DNA of 40,377 nt from an uncultured bacterium (GCA_905215065.1 CAJMOF010000017.1:1-40377); one strand, 5' to 3'. Positions 23,689 through 32,060 are shown, numbered from the stretch's first letter. A program made the numbers and translations. The notes: a model not told the origin generated them from the letters alone.

Positions 23689-24051
23689 ATGCCCCAGGAA
23701 ATCAAGATTGACGGCATCGGCATTTCGCCCGATGTTCTGACCGCCATCGTCTCGCGCGCCGTGTCCGATGTCGAGGGCATCGCCTCCGTTGGCGTCAAGG
23801 ACCTTGCCACCAACCTTGTCTCCATGATGCTCTCGTCTAAGGCCCCGGCTTCCGAGCCGGCGGTCGAAGCCGAGGTCGTCGGCGACAAGCTCGCACTCAC
23901 CGTGCGTGTCGTGGTGTTCTTTGGCTATCCGTTCAAGAAACTCGCCGAGGCCGTTCGCGCCGCTGTAGTCGCCGCCATCGATGCCCAGGTGGGTGTCGAG
24001 GTCGAGCGCGTTGACGTTTGCATCGACGGCCTCGTTTTCCCCAAGGAGTAA
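23689..24051 (+). CDS. Asp23/Gls24 family envelope stress response protein
   Basis: 120 aa. It has the family pattern ISPDVLTAIVSRAVSDVEGIASVGV at the start and DKLALTVRVVVFFGYPFKKLAEAVRAAV in the middle, ending VERVDVCIDGLVF. These small alpha/beta proteins associate with the membrane or with other Asp23 proteins and are linked to envelope stress. Position between efp and nusB is common (YqhY). AGGAGG lies about five bases before the ATG. Three bases separate its stop from nusB. Confidence 0.9.
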   Translation: MPQEIKIDGIGISPDVLTAIVSRAVSDVEGIASVGVKDLATNLVSMMLSSKAPASEPAVEAEVVGDKLALTVRVVVFFGYPFKKLAEAVRAAVVAAIDAQVGVEVERVDVCIDGLVFPKE

Positions 24052-24054
24052 CCT

Positions 24055-24642
24055 TTGAGCCTTAAGGTTTATCGCGGGCGCACGCTTGCCCGCAGTCAGG
24101 CGCTGCAGCTGCTGTTCCAGGCCGAGGCCACGGACAGCCCGCTCGAGCGCGTCCTCGAGGGCGATTTCCTGATCTCGAAGGGCCCCCTCGACCCCTATGC
24201 TCTGGAGCTGTGCCGCGGTGCCTACGAGCATATCGATCGCATCGACTGTGCCCTGCGCGCCGTCGCCAAGAACTGGGATCTTATGCGCATGCCCGGCGCC
24301 GACCGCAATCTGCTGCGTATCGCCGTCTACGAGATGCGCTTCCTCACCGACGAAGAGGTCTCGGACGCTATCGTGATCAACGAGGCCGTCGAACTTGCCA
24401 AGGCCTATGGCACCGACCAGTCCGCCTCGTTTGTCAACGGCGTGCTGGGCAAGATCGCTCGCAGCGAGGAGCTGCCGGGCGAGGACCTGTACCAGGAACT
24501 GCTGGCCGAGGATCGCGCTCGCGAGGAGGCCCAGGCTGCTGAGGCTGCCGCCAAGGTCGCTGCCGCTCAGGCTACCGCCGGTGTACTTGCCGAGGATGTG
24601 GACGCTGCTGAGGCCGTCGAGGCCGACTCCGTCGAGGAGTAG
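24055..24642 (+). CDS. nusB: Transcription antitermination factor NusB with an acidic C-terminal extension
   Basis: 195 aa. The NusB core (about residues 8-145) has ARSQALQLLFQAE, LRIAVYEMRFL, INEAVELAKAYGTDQSASFVNGVLGKI. It binds boxA RNA with NusE and promotes rRNA transcription. The last 45-50 residues are Ala/Glu-rich (REEAQAAEAAAKVAAAQA) and not part of the usual fold. The start is TTG at 24055; AAGGAG lies seven bases upstream, inside the end of asp23. Confidence 0.95.
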   Translation: MSLKVYRGRTLARSQALQLLFQAEATDSPLERVLEGDFLISKGPLDPYALELCRGAYEHIDRIDCALRAVAKNWDLMRMPGADRNLLRIAVYEMRFLTDEEVSDAIVINEAVELAKAYGTDQSASFVNGVLGKIARSEELPGEDLYQELLAEDRAREEAQAAEAAAKVAAAQATAGVLAEDVDAAEAVEADSVEE

Positions 24643-24644
24643 CC

Positions 24645-24884
24645 ATGCCAGAGGGTTCTGTCCGCAACTTTGACGAGATCTCGGACCGTCTGGACCAGAT
24701 CATTGCTACCGTTCGCTCCAAGGATACGTCCTTGGAGCGTTCACTCGATCTGTTTGACGAAGCGATTGAGCTGGGCTCCCGCGCGGTCGATATGGTCGAC
24801 AAGTTTGAGCTGACGCCGCGTGAGGCCGATAAGCTCGAGCAGGAATACGATGAGGATGCGGCAAACGAATCCCAGGATAGCTAG
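24645..24884 (+). CDS. xseB: Exodeoxyribonuclease VII small subunit
   Basis: 79 aa, the standard length. The pattern NFDEISDRLDQIIATVRSKD, LERSLDLFDEAIELGSRAVDMVDKFE is the XseB helical hairpin. It partners with XseA to degrade single-stranded DNA. xseA is not adjacent, though the two genes are neighbours in many bacteria. Two bases separate it from nusB. Confidence 0.93.
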   Translation: MPEGSVRNFDEISDRLDQIIATVRSKDTSLERSLDLFDEAIELGSRAVDMVDKFELTPREADKLEQEYDEDAANESQDS

Positions 24885-24909
24885 CCGCATCTCCGGATAC
24901 GAATGGTTG

Positions 24910-25722
24910 ATGGCATTCATGAAACGCGTGCGTCTTGATGACGAACTGATTTCACAGGGCATCTGCGCCGATCGCGCGGATGCCCTTCGCACTCTTATGG
25001 CCGGCTTGGTTTCGAGCGGCGGTGAGCGTTTGGCCTCTCCGGGGCTCAAGGTGACGCCGGGCCTGCCGCTACACGTTAAGGGGCGCATTCCGTACGTTGG
25101 GCGCGGCGGCCTTAAGCTTGAGGGTGCGCTCGATGCGTTTTGTATCGACCCCACGGGCCTTGCCTGCCTGGACGTAGGCTGCTCTACCGGCGGCTTTACC
25201 GATTGCCTGCTCAAGCGCGGAGCTGCGACCGTTGTCTCGGTGGACGTGGGTCGCGCACAGTTCGATTGGTCGTTGCGTCAGGACGATCGCGTGACGCTGC
25301 ATGAGCGCACCAACGTGACGCAGTTGCCTGAGCTTGGCTATGCCGGCGCCATCGACCTGGCTGTTTGTGATGTCTCGTTTACCGGCATCGCGAATATCAT
25401 CGACGCCGTGCTGGCGTGTCTGAATCCTTCGGGTTCGTTCTGCACGCTCGTAAAGCCCCAGTTTGAGGCGCCGGCTGCGCTGGTGGGCGAGGGCGGTATC
25501 GTGACCGACCTCGCCGTCCGCCGCGATACGCTCGTGGCGGCGATTGAGCTTTTTGCCGCCAAGGGCCTGTTCCCGCTTGACGTGTGCGTGTCGCCCATCC
25601 ATGGCGCTAAGGGCAACGTTGAGTTTTTCCTGTACGGCACAAGGTTTGCCCCTGGCGAACGCACCGACGATGAGCTGCAATCCCAGGTATCGGTTTTGAG
25701 CGAGAAAGCTGCAACGCTATGA
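24910..25722 (+). CDS. tlyA: TlyA family RNA 2'-O-methyltransferase
   Basis: 270 aa. An N-terminal S4 domain (RLDDELISQGICADRADALRTLMAGLV) is followed by an FtsJ-type Rossmann domain with the SAM motif LDVGCSTGGFTDCLL, then VSVDVGRAQFDW and CDVSFTGI. TlyA methylates 16S (and in mycobacteria also 23S) rRNA; haemolysin names in databases are historical. The start is uncertain between 24910 (MAFMKRV) and 24919 (MKRVRLDD); neither has a strong ribosome-binding site. Its stop overlaps the nadK start. Confidence 0.92.
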   Translation: MAFMKRVRLDDELISQGICADRADALRTLMAGLVSSGGERLASPGLKVTPGLPLHVKGRIPYVGRGGLKLEGALDAFCIDPTGLACLDVGCSTGGFTDCLLKRGAATVVSVDVGRAQFDWSLRQDDRVTLHERTNVTQLPELGYAGAIDLAVCDVSFTGIANIIDAVLACLNPSGSFCTLVKPQFEAPAALVGEGGIVTDLAVRRDTLVAAIELFAAKGLFPLDVCVSPIHGAKGNVEFFLYGTRFAPGERTDDELQSQVSVLSEKAATL

Positions 25723-26579
25723 AAGTCTTTCTGGTTCCCAATTACTACAAGCAAGAGGCGGTCGAGAGCGGCCTGATGCTCGAGCTTTGGCTTTCGCGCC
25801 AGGGCTACGAGGTCGCATGGGCTGCCGATCAGCGCTCCAAGATCCAAAGCGCGCCCGATGTTGACGATGCCGACCTGGTCATTACGCTCGGCGGCGACGG
25901 AACGCTGCTGCGCGCGGCTCGTATCCTCAACTACCGCGAGATTCCCATTTTGGGTCTTTCCTATGGTCATCTGGGCTTTTTGACGGCAGCGAGCCCCGAG
26001 GAGCGCGACATTTTAAAGGTTGTGAGCGATGCTCTGTCCGGCGAGCTCCACGTGAGCCGCCGCGCCACCATCGCCGCCGATATCGTTTCGGTGCGCGAAG
26101 ACGGCACGAAGGATGTCGTGCGCACGTTTGCCCTCAACGACATGGCACTTACGCGCGGCCCCCTTTCCGATATGGTTGAGTTTGACATTACGGTGTCCGG
26201 CCATCATATCGATCGCCTGCGCGGTGACGGTGTCGTCGTGTCGACGGCGACTGGCTCTACCGGCTATGCGCTGAGCGCCGGCGGCCCTATCGTGAGCCCC
26301 GATTATACGGGCATGGTTTGCGTGCCCATCGCGCCGCACACCATTCAGGCTCGCGCTTTCTTGACATCGCCAAGCGATGTCGTTGAGATCTTTATGTCCG
26401 ACGACCGCCCGAGTGTGCCTGCCATCGCTATCGACGGACGGTTTATTACCTGCGACGGCACGGTCGAGAGCGTGGCTGTGCGTCGCGGTCCCGGCGATGT
26501 GCTGCTGCTGGATTACGGTCCCGAGAGCTTCTATAACTCGGTGAGTCGCGTGTTCTATGGAGTGCGTCATGATCGATGA
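25719..26579 (+). CDS. nadK: NAD kinase
   Basis: 286 aa. The GGDGT motif (58-62) with LGGDGTLLRAAR, LGHLGFLTA, the NE/D-type motif as LNDMALTRG, and STATGSTGYALSAGGPI are all present. It makes NADP from NAD in the cytoplasm. It overlaps tlyA by four bases and recN by eleven, the classical tlyA-nadK-recN order. Confidence 0.96.
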   Translation: MKVFLVPNYYKQEAVESGLMLELWLSRQGYEVAWAADQRSKIQSAPDVDDADLVITLGGDGTLLRAARILNYREIPILGLSYGHLGFLTAASPEERDILKVVSDALSGELHVSRRATIAADIVSVREDGTKDVVRTFALNDMALTRGPLSDMVEFDITVSGHHIDRLRGDGVVVSTATGSTGYALSAGGPIVSPDYTGMVCVPIAPHTIQARAFLTSPSDVVEIFMSDDRPSVPAIAIDGRFITCDGTVESVAVRRGPGDVLLLDYGPESFYNSVSRVFYGVRHDR

Positions 26580-28197
26580 GCTGCAGGTTTCCAACATTGC
26601 ACTCATTCGCGAGGCGACGTTGGTTCCGAGTGCGGGTCTAACGGTTCTGACCGGCGAGACCGGTGCTGGTAAGACCGCACTGCTCTCGGCACTCAAGCTC
26701 ATTTTGGGCGAGCGCGCCGATTCGTCGACGGTTCGCGAGGGCGAGGCGCTTGCCAGCGTCGAGGCGCGTCTGTTTGACGGTCCGCACGACACGGAGGGCT
26801 TCACCGTGCAGCGCAGCCTTTCTGCCGAGGGCCGCAGCCGCGTAAAAATTGACGGCCGTATCGCCAGCGTGCGCGAGCTTTCGGAGCGCGTTGGCGTGAT
26901 GATGGATCTTTGCGGCCAGCATGAACATCAGCGCCTGCTCGACCCGGCGCACCATGTTGCCATGGTCGATGCTTGGGCTGGGCGCGCGGCGCTTGAGGCG
27001 CTCGAGAAGTATCGTGCCTGCTTTAAGGCTTCGCGTGCTGCCGCCAAGGAGCTTCGCCGTGTGGAGGAAGCCTCACGTGCGCAGGGGAGTCGCGTCGAGG
27101 AAGCGCGTTTTGCCCTCGAGCGTATCGCCGAGGTCGACCCCAAGCCAGGCGAGTACGAGGAACTCGAGGAGCTGCTGCCGCGCTCGGAGCACGCTGAGGT
27201 CTTGGTGGCGACGGCCAACGAGGCCCATGCATCGCTTGCTGCCGAGGGGGGAGCGCTCGATGCCGTGAATGGCGCCGTGGCCGAGCTTTCACGCATGACG
27301 ACCGTTGACCGCAAGCTCGGTGACATTGCCGATGCGCTTTCGGATGCCTGCATCTCGCTTGAGGATTGCGCCAACGAGCTGCGTGCCTATCGCGATGGCG
27401 TTGCGTTTGACCCTCGTGAGCTCGCTCGCATGCGCGAGCGGTATTCCGACCTCAAGGGCCTGCTGCGTCAGTGGGGTCCCACCATGGACGATGTCTTTGC
27501 CATGCGCGACCGCTCACGAGAGCTGCTGTCTCTAGTCGATGATGGTGATGAGCAGATCAAGAAGGCTCGCGAGGCACTCGGGTGCGCTGAACGCGATCTT
27601 TTTGCTGCTGCTAAGGCGCTTAAGCGCGCGCGGAACACCGCTGCCCCGCGCTTTTGTCACGAGGTTGGCCGTCAGATGGCGCGCCTGGAGATGGGCGGTG
27701 CCGAGCTGGTCTGGGAGTCGCGCGATCTTCCGCGTGCCGAATGGACGCCGGCGGGCCCTTCAAGCTACGAGCTGCTATATCGCAGCGGCGCTGGCTTGAC
27801 ACCTCGTCCCTTGCGCCGCATTGCGTCGGGCGGCGAGCTCAGCCGCGTCATGCTGGCAAGCAAGGTTGTCCTCGGTAACGCGGACGGTGTTGATACGTTG
27901 GTGTTTGACGAGGTCGATGCTGGTGTCGGTGGCTCCACGGCGCGTGCACTTGCGGGCGTGCTGACAGATCTCGCCGCTACGCATCAGGTGATTGTCGTAA
28001 CCCACTTGGCGCAGGTCGCCGTCATGGCCGACAAGCATTACGTGGTCAGTAAAGAGCCCGGCGACTTTCCCCAAACGCATCTGGACGAGGTGACCGGCGA
28101 TGCCCGTACCGCAGAGATCGCCCGTATGCTGAGCGGCGATCAATCGGAGGCAAGCCTAGCGCACGCCAGGCAGATGCTGGAAGAAGCGCGTGCTTAG
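26569..28197 (+). CDS. recN: DNA repair protein RecN
   Basis: 542 aa SMC-like ATPase for double-strand break repair. Walker A GETGAGKT is at about 29-36. Two coiled-coil arms flank the middle. The signature SGGELSRVMLASKV and Walker B VFDEVDAG lie near the C-terminus. The ATG at 26569 is chosen because the protein then begins MIDELQVSNIALI, as in other RecN, with TGGAG upstream. No LexA-type box is apparent because the start is inside nadK. It ends the cluster. Confidence 0.96.
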   Translation: MIDELQVSNIALIREATLVPSAGLTVLTGETGAGKTALLSALKLILGERADSSTVREGEALASVEARLFDGPHDTEGFTVQRSLSAEGRSRVKIDGRIASVRELSERVGVMMDLCGQHEHQRLLDPAHHVAMVDAWAGRAALEALEKYRACFKASRAAAKELRRVEEASRAQGSRVEEARFALERIAEVDPKPGEYEELEELLPRSEHAEVLVATANEAHASLAAEGGALDAVNGAVAELSRMTTVDRKLGDIADALSDACISLEDCANELRAYRDGVAFDPRELARMRERYSDLKGLLRQWGPTMDDVFAMRDRSRELLSLVDDGDEQIKKAREALGCAERDLFAAAKALKRARNTAAPRFCHEVGRQMARLEMGGAELVWESRDLPRAEWTPAGPSSYELLYRSGAGLTPRPLRRIASGGELSRVMLASKVVLGNADGVDTLVFDEVDAGVGGSTARALAGVLTDLAATHQVIVVTHLAQVAVMADKHYVVSKEPGDFPQTHLDEVTGDARTAEIARMLSGDQSEASLAHARQMLEEARA

Positions 28198-28228
28198 GCC
28201 GTGCCGCCACATGCATGTCCGACCTGTC

Positions 28229-28390
28229 CGCCACGAAACCGGCCCATCTACTACGTTTAATAGGCCATCGGGAACCATGTCAAGAATTGCAAAAAGAAAA
28301 CCGCAGGTAGAGCGCCTGCGGTTTTCTCTATTTTCGGTATGTGGTTGGGCCATACGGATAAAACGTAGTAGATAGGCCGGTTTCGTGGCG
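28229..28390. repeat. Long inverted repeat (30-bp arms) enclosing a terminator
   Basis: The arm at 28229-28258 starts CGCCACGAAACCGGCC; its reverse complement is at 28361-28390 with a single A-C mismatch (28245/28374). The 102-base interior holds the terminator hairpin. It fills the space between the convergent recN and RpiR-type genes. Copy number elsewhere is unknown. Confidence 0.85.
28290..28336. terminator. Bidirectional terminator between recN and the RpiR-type gene
   Basis: GAAAACCGCAGG pairs with CCTGCGGTTTTC around a seven-base loop. T-rich tails follow on both strands (TTTTCTCTATTTT on plus, TTTTCTTTTT on minus), as expected between convergent genes. Confidence 0.85.
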
Positions 28391-28418
28391 AGTGGCGTTT
28401 ATCGGCTCCCTAAAATGT

Positions 28419-29276
28419 CTACTCTACGACCTTATCCGGCTGGATGAGCTCTTCGTAGTAGCTGATGTGCTCGCGCGCGTCCTCGATTTCGGGCAGCAGG
28501 AAGTTGTAGATGACCTCTATGATCATCGTGGCGCTCATCTTGGAGAACGCGAAGTCGCCCGTTGTCAGCAGTGCCTCGTGATTGACGGTATTAAAGGTGT
28601 AGTCGGCTAGGCGCGCAAGTGGAGACTTGCTGTCGCTGCTGATGACGACTACAGTGGCGCCGCAATCGCGAGCTGCTTTTGCCATGCGGTTCAGTCGACG
28701 CGACTTGCCAGAGTTCGAGATCAACACGATAACATCACCAGGGCGCAACGTGAGCGCGAAACCAATCGAGGTCTCGCTGATGGTGCTTGCCATGCAGCGA
28801 AGGCCCAGCTGCGAAAACTTAAATGTCGCATCGAGCGCGACCGCGTTCGTATTGCCCACGGCGGCGAACTCAATAACGCCGGCATTCTTAAGCGCGTGCA
28901 CAACTGCGGCCAACGTGTCGTGATCAATGCCGTCGATGGTCGCATTAAGCTCACTCACCTTGGCGGCGAGGATATTTTTAAGGCTCTGCTCCATGTTGTC
29001 GAGCGAGACCTCGTCGGTCAGGCCCTCGTTGCGCTGACTCTCCAAGTCGCGAGACAACGAAAACTGAAAGCTGCGGAAGCTGCCAAAGCCCAGCTTGCGG
29101 CAGAAGCGCGAAACCGTCGCCTCGGACGTGGCAGCGGCTCGTGAGAGCTGGGCGGCCGTCAGGCGCGGCGCCTCGGACTGGTGCTCCAATATATAGTCGA
29201 CAATGCGCTGCTCGGAATCGCTGTACCCTTTGTGTGTGCTAATAAGGGAGAGCGCGCTCTTGCTGCTATCGGTCAT
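28419..29276 (-). CDS. MurR/RpiR family transcriptional regulator
   Basis: 285 aa. The N-terminal helix-turn-helix (about 1-77) has the RpiR pattern SEQRIVDYILEH, TAAQLSRAAATSEATVSRFCRKLGF. The SIS sugar-phosphate domain (about 125-260) has AAVGNTNAVALDATFKF and VIVLISNSGKSRRLN. It most likely senses a phosphosugar. It is divergent from the fructose PTS gene, so control of that operon is the natural inference, with fructose 1-phosphate a plausible ligand. AGGAG precedes the ATG. An 11-bp inverted repeat overlaps its probable transcription start. Confidence 0.93.
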   Translation of the reverse strand: MTDSSKSALSLISTHKGYSDSEQRIVDYILEHQSEAPRLTAAQLSRAAATSEATVSRFCRKLGFGSFRSFQFSLSRDLESQRNEGLTDEVSLDNMEQSLKNILAAKVSELNATIDGIDHDTLAAVVHALKNAGVIEFAAVGNTNAVALDATFKFSQLGLRCMASTISETSIGFALTLRPGDVIVLISNSGKSRRLNRMAKAARDCGATVVVISSDSKSPLARLADYTFNTVNHEALLTTGDFAFSKMSATMIIEVIYNFLLPEIEDAREHISYYEELIQPDKVVE

Positions 29277-29291
29277 GGATGGCTCCTGGTT

Positions 29292-29323
29292 GGCATTGAA
29301 AATCGGACTCGTTTTTCAATGCC
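29292..29323. promoter_or_regulatory. Candidate autoregulatory operator of the RpiR-type gene
   Basis: GGCATTGAAAA (29292-29302) and TTTTCAATGCC (29313-29323) form a perfect 11-bp inverted repeat with a 10-base spacer. A minus-strand -10 box TATACT lies at 29331-29326, so transcription would start inside the repeat. An operator or a 5' UTR hairpin are both possible. Confidence 0.5.
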
Positions 29324-29364
29324 ATAGTATACGTGCATTTTCAATTACAAGATACACCTTGCCG

Positions 29365-29422
29365 TTTCAAGTGTTGATGGTAAACTTTCACTTACCGTTT
29401 ACGGTTATGAAAGAACCTTTCA
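29365..29422. promoter_or_regulatory. Candidate operator cluster upstream of the fructose PTS gene
   Basis: TGAAAG-AAC-CTTTCA (29408-29422) is a perfect inverted repeat, with another CTTTCA at 29385-29390. GTAAAC (29380-29385) and GTTTAC (29397-29402) form a second repeat. TTTCAAGTGT occurs at 29365-29374 and again at 29472-29481. TGAAA/TTTCA half sites resemble known RpiR-family operators. Confidence 0.45.
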
Positions 29423-29485
29423 CCGGAGAATTGCGCCTTATCTCTTCTCACGCGGACGGTAGGTTGGTATCTTTCAAGTGTGGAA

Positions 29486-29527
29486 AAACGCGCATTGAAG
29501 CGCGTTTAGGGGAGCGCCTGCGGGCGC
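29486..29527 (+). other. Two hairpins in the fructose PTS leader
   Basis: AAACGCGC (29486-29493) pairs with GCGCGTTT (29500-29507), and GCGCC (29514-29518) pairs with GGCGC (29523-29527). Neither has a T-run, so they are not simple terminators. They sit just before the ribosome-binding site AGGAGG. Confidence 0.45.
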
Positions 29528-29549
29528 AGTACTCAAGAAGGAGGGACAC

Positions 29550-31553
29550 ATGGCTAAGTTTGACATCATCGCCGCGACCGGTTGCCCGACCGGCATTGCG
29601 CACACCTTCATGGCGAAGGAGGCGCTGGAGAAGGCAGCTGCCGAGCGAGGTCTGACCATTAAGGTCGAGACTCATGGCCAGGTCGGTGTCGAGAACGAGC
29701 TCACCAAGAGCGAGATCGCCGGTGCCAAGGCCGTCGTCGTCGCAGCCGATAAGGATGTCCAGGCTGAGCGTTTCGCCGGTAAGCCCATGGTTTCCGTCGG
29801 TGTTTCCAAGGCCCTGTCCGTCGAGGCCGCCGGAAAGCTGATCGACCGCGCGCTCGCCGCCAAGGGCGACGACACGGTTGCCGCTGCCGCCGATGTCGAG
29901 GACGAGGTCGAGGAGAAGGAGTCCATCGGTCACGTCATCTACAAGCACCTCATGAACGGCGTCAGCCACATGCTGGTCTTCGTCGTTGCCGGTGGTGTTC
30001 TGACCGCCATTTCGTTCCTGTGGGGCATCACGTCCTTTGATTCGACGGCTGCCGACTACAACAGCTTTGCCGCGATGCTCAAGATTATCGGCGGTATCGC
30101 CATGAACCTCATGGTTCCGGTGCTCTCCGCCTACATCGCCGAGTCTATCGGCAAGCGCCCGGCGCTCGTCCCCGGTTTCGTCGCCGGTATGATTGCCATC
30201 CAGGGTCTGCCCGTTAACGCCGATACTGGCATGATCGACGCTGGAGGCTCGGGTGTGGGCTTTGGCTTCCTGGGCGGCATCGTCGGCGGCTTCCTCGCTG
30301 GCTATGTCATCCTGCTGCTCGAGAAGGTTTTCTCTAAAATTCCCGCGAGCCTTAATGGCCTGAAGGCAATCTTCCTTTATCCGCTGTGCTCTACCGCCAT
30401 CGTCGGCCTAGTCATGCTCGGTATTTCCGGCCCCATGGCTGCCATTAACCAGGGCATGATGGATTTCCTGCAGAGCCTCGGTAACTCCGGTCCGGTGATC
30501 CTTGGCCTGGCCATCGGCTGCATGTGCGCATTTGACATGGGCGGCCCGGTCAACAAGGCTGCTTACGCTACTGGCACCTTCCTGCTCGGTACCGCTCTCG
30601 AAGCTGGCGTCGGCACCGAGACCTACAACTTCGGCACCAACTTCATGGCTGCCGTCTCCGCCGCTTGCATCGTTCCGCCGCTGATCACCACCTTCGCCGT
30701 CGTTGTCGGCAAGAAGTACTTCAGCCAGGAGGATCATGACGCCGGTATCGTCAACCTTATCCTTGGTTGCACCCACATCACCGAGGGCGCCATTCCGTTC
30801 ATGACCAAGAACATCTGGCCCGTCATGCCCATCATGATGGTCGGTTCTTCCATCGCTTCCATCTTGACCATCTTCTTCAACGTTCACGATCCGGCGCCTC
30901 ACGGCGGCTTCCTGGTCCTGCCCGTTGTCGAGAACGGCCCGCAGTGGGTCCTCGCGATCCTCATCGGCGCCGTGGTCGGTGGCATCCTGTTCGTGGCCTT
31001 CAAGAAGTACGACTTCGAGAAGAATCAGAAGGCCGCTCCTGTAGCCAAGCCGGTTGAGGCTTCCAAGGCCGCTGCCGTTGAGGCCCCTAAGGCCGAGGCT
31101 GCCGACTTCGTGAAGGTTGAGAATGTCTTTGTCGCCGAGGACTTCGCTTCTCGTGACGAGGCTCTGAGCTTCGTTTCCAACCAGGCTGTCAAGGCTGGTA
31201 TCGCCAGCGACGCCGACGCCGTGATGAACGCCTTCCTGGCCCGCGAGGCCGAGGGCACCACGGGAATGATGGAGGGCTTCGCCATTCCGCATGCCAAGTC
31301 CGACGCCATTACCGAGGCTGCCGTCATCGTCGTTAAGGACGAGTCCGGCGTGACCGGTTGGGATACCATGGACGGCGCTCCCGTCAACGTGGCCATCGCT
31401 CTGCTCATCCCTGGTGCACAGGCTGGCACCACGCACCTCAAGATCCTGTCCAAGGTCGCCGAGGCGCTCATGGACGAGGACTTCCGTGCCACCGTCAAGG
31501 GTTCCACCGACGCCGCCGAGATCGCCAAGACGATCAACGCCCGCCTGGTCTAA
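29550..31553 (+). CDS. fruA: Fructose-specific PTS permease, fused EIIB-EIIC-EIIA
   Basis: 667 aa. The IIB domain (about 1-105) has the phosphorylated Cys12 in ATGCPTGIAHTF. The IIC membrane domain (about 125-490) begins HLMNGVSHMLVFVVAGG and includes GFVAGMIAIQG and AFDMGGPVNKAAY. An Ala/Lys/Glu-rich linker (about 492-520) leads to a C-terminal IIA domain with active-site His581 in AIPHAKSD. It imports fructose as fructose 1-phosphate using phosphate from HPr. AGGAGG precedes the ATG. The downstream genes provide HPr, enzyme I and 1-phosphofructokinases, so the route to fructose 1,6-bisphosphate is complete locally. Confidence 0.94.
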   Translation: MAKFDIIAATGCPTGIAHTFMAKEALEKAAAERGLTIKVETHGQVGVENELTKSEIAGAKAVVVAADKDVQAERFAGKPMVSVGVSKALSVEAAGKLIDRALAAKGDDTVAAAADVEDEVEEKESIGHVIYKHLMNGVSHMLVFVVAGGVLTAISFLWGITSFDSTAADYNSFAAMLKIIGGIAMNLMVPVLSAYIAESIGKRPALVPGFVAGMIAIQGLPVNADTGMIDAGGSGVGFGFLGGIVGGFLAGYVILLLEKVFSKIPASLNGLKAIFLYPLCSTAIVGLVMLGISGPMAAINQGMMDFLQSLGNSGPVILGLAIGCMCAFDMGGPVNKAAYATGTFLLGTALEAGVGTETYNFGTNFMAAVSAACIVPPLITTFAVVVGKKYFSQEDHDAGIVNLILGCTHITEGAIPFMTKNIWPVMPIMMVGSSIASILTIFFNVHDPAPHGGFLVLPVVENGPQWVLAILIGAVVGGILFVAFKKYDFEKNQKAAPVAKPVEASKAAAVEAPKAEAADFVKVENVFVAEDFASRDEALSFVSNQAVKAGIASDADAVMNAFLAREAEGTTGMMEGFAIPHAKSDAITEAAVIVVKDESGVTGWDTMDGAPVNVAIALLIPGAQAGTTHLKILSKVAEALMDEDFRATVKGSTDAAEIAKTINARLV

Positions 31554-31590
31554 TTCCGCAGTACGCGAATAACATCGCCCCCTGTAACAA

Positions 31591-31623
31591 AGGCGAGGAC
31601 TCCCTACGGGTCCTCGCCTTTTT
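31591..31623 (+). terminator. Intrinsic terminator after the fructose PTS gene
   Basis: GGCGAGGAC pairs with GTCCTCGCC around a nine-base loop, followed by TTTTTT at about 31618-31623. Confidence 0.9.
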
Positions 31624-31753
31624 TCATGCCACCCGGCACTTAGGGACGTCCTTTTCCTGCCGGCACCCCGGGCCACTCCTTAGTCCCCAACAGGGCATTA
31701 ATAGCCCTCATCGACTGAATCACCCACGCCAACAATAATTCAGCCAGAATTCC

Positions 31754-31960
31754 TTTCGCACGATATTGCTCTGGACCATCCGAGTTTCCGCAACTCGCCT
31801 GCCGGGCGGGGCGGTTAAGTTTGTCGTGAGTTCCGCACGCAAAGGAAAGCACTTAATGTGCTTTCCGTCTTGCGCAGGACTGTAGAGCAGCAAACTTAAC
31901 CGCCCCGCCCGGCAGGCGAGCGGACAGCGAACGACATCTGTCCAACAATTCGTGCGAAAC
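31754..31960. repeat. Large palindromic element: two inverted copies of a GC-rich repeat around a hairpin
   Basis: Perfect 30-bp arms lie at 31794-31823 (starts CTCGCCTGCCGGGCGG) and 31891-31920. Outside them the homology continues imperfectly and ends with TTTCGCACGA on the left (from about 31754) and TCGTGCGAAA on the right (to about 31960). The 67-base centre has GGAAAGCAC (31844-31852) paired with GTGCTTTCC (31858-31866). It occupies the 507-base space between the PTS gene and ptsH; I see no convincing gene there. Confidence 0.85.
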
Positions 31961-32060
31961 ACAATGAAAAACCGTTTGATGTGAGTTAATATAAACAACG
32001 TCGTGAATCTGACTCCTGCCACATGCATGACAGGGGTTAAACACAAAAAAGGAGTCAACT

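Noticed and set aside
31811..31903. GTTAAGT ... ACTTAAC core-like sequences, as in integron attC sites
   Set aside because: attC sites run RYYYAAC to GTTRRRY; here the order is reversed and there is no integrase or cassette.
31640..32058. Short minus-strand open frames in the space before ptsH
   Set aside because: They run through the long inverted repeat, have no ribosome-binding sites and look like by-products of it.
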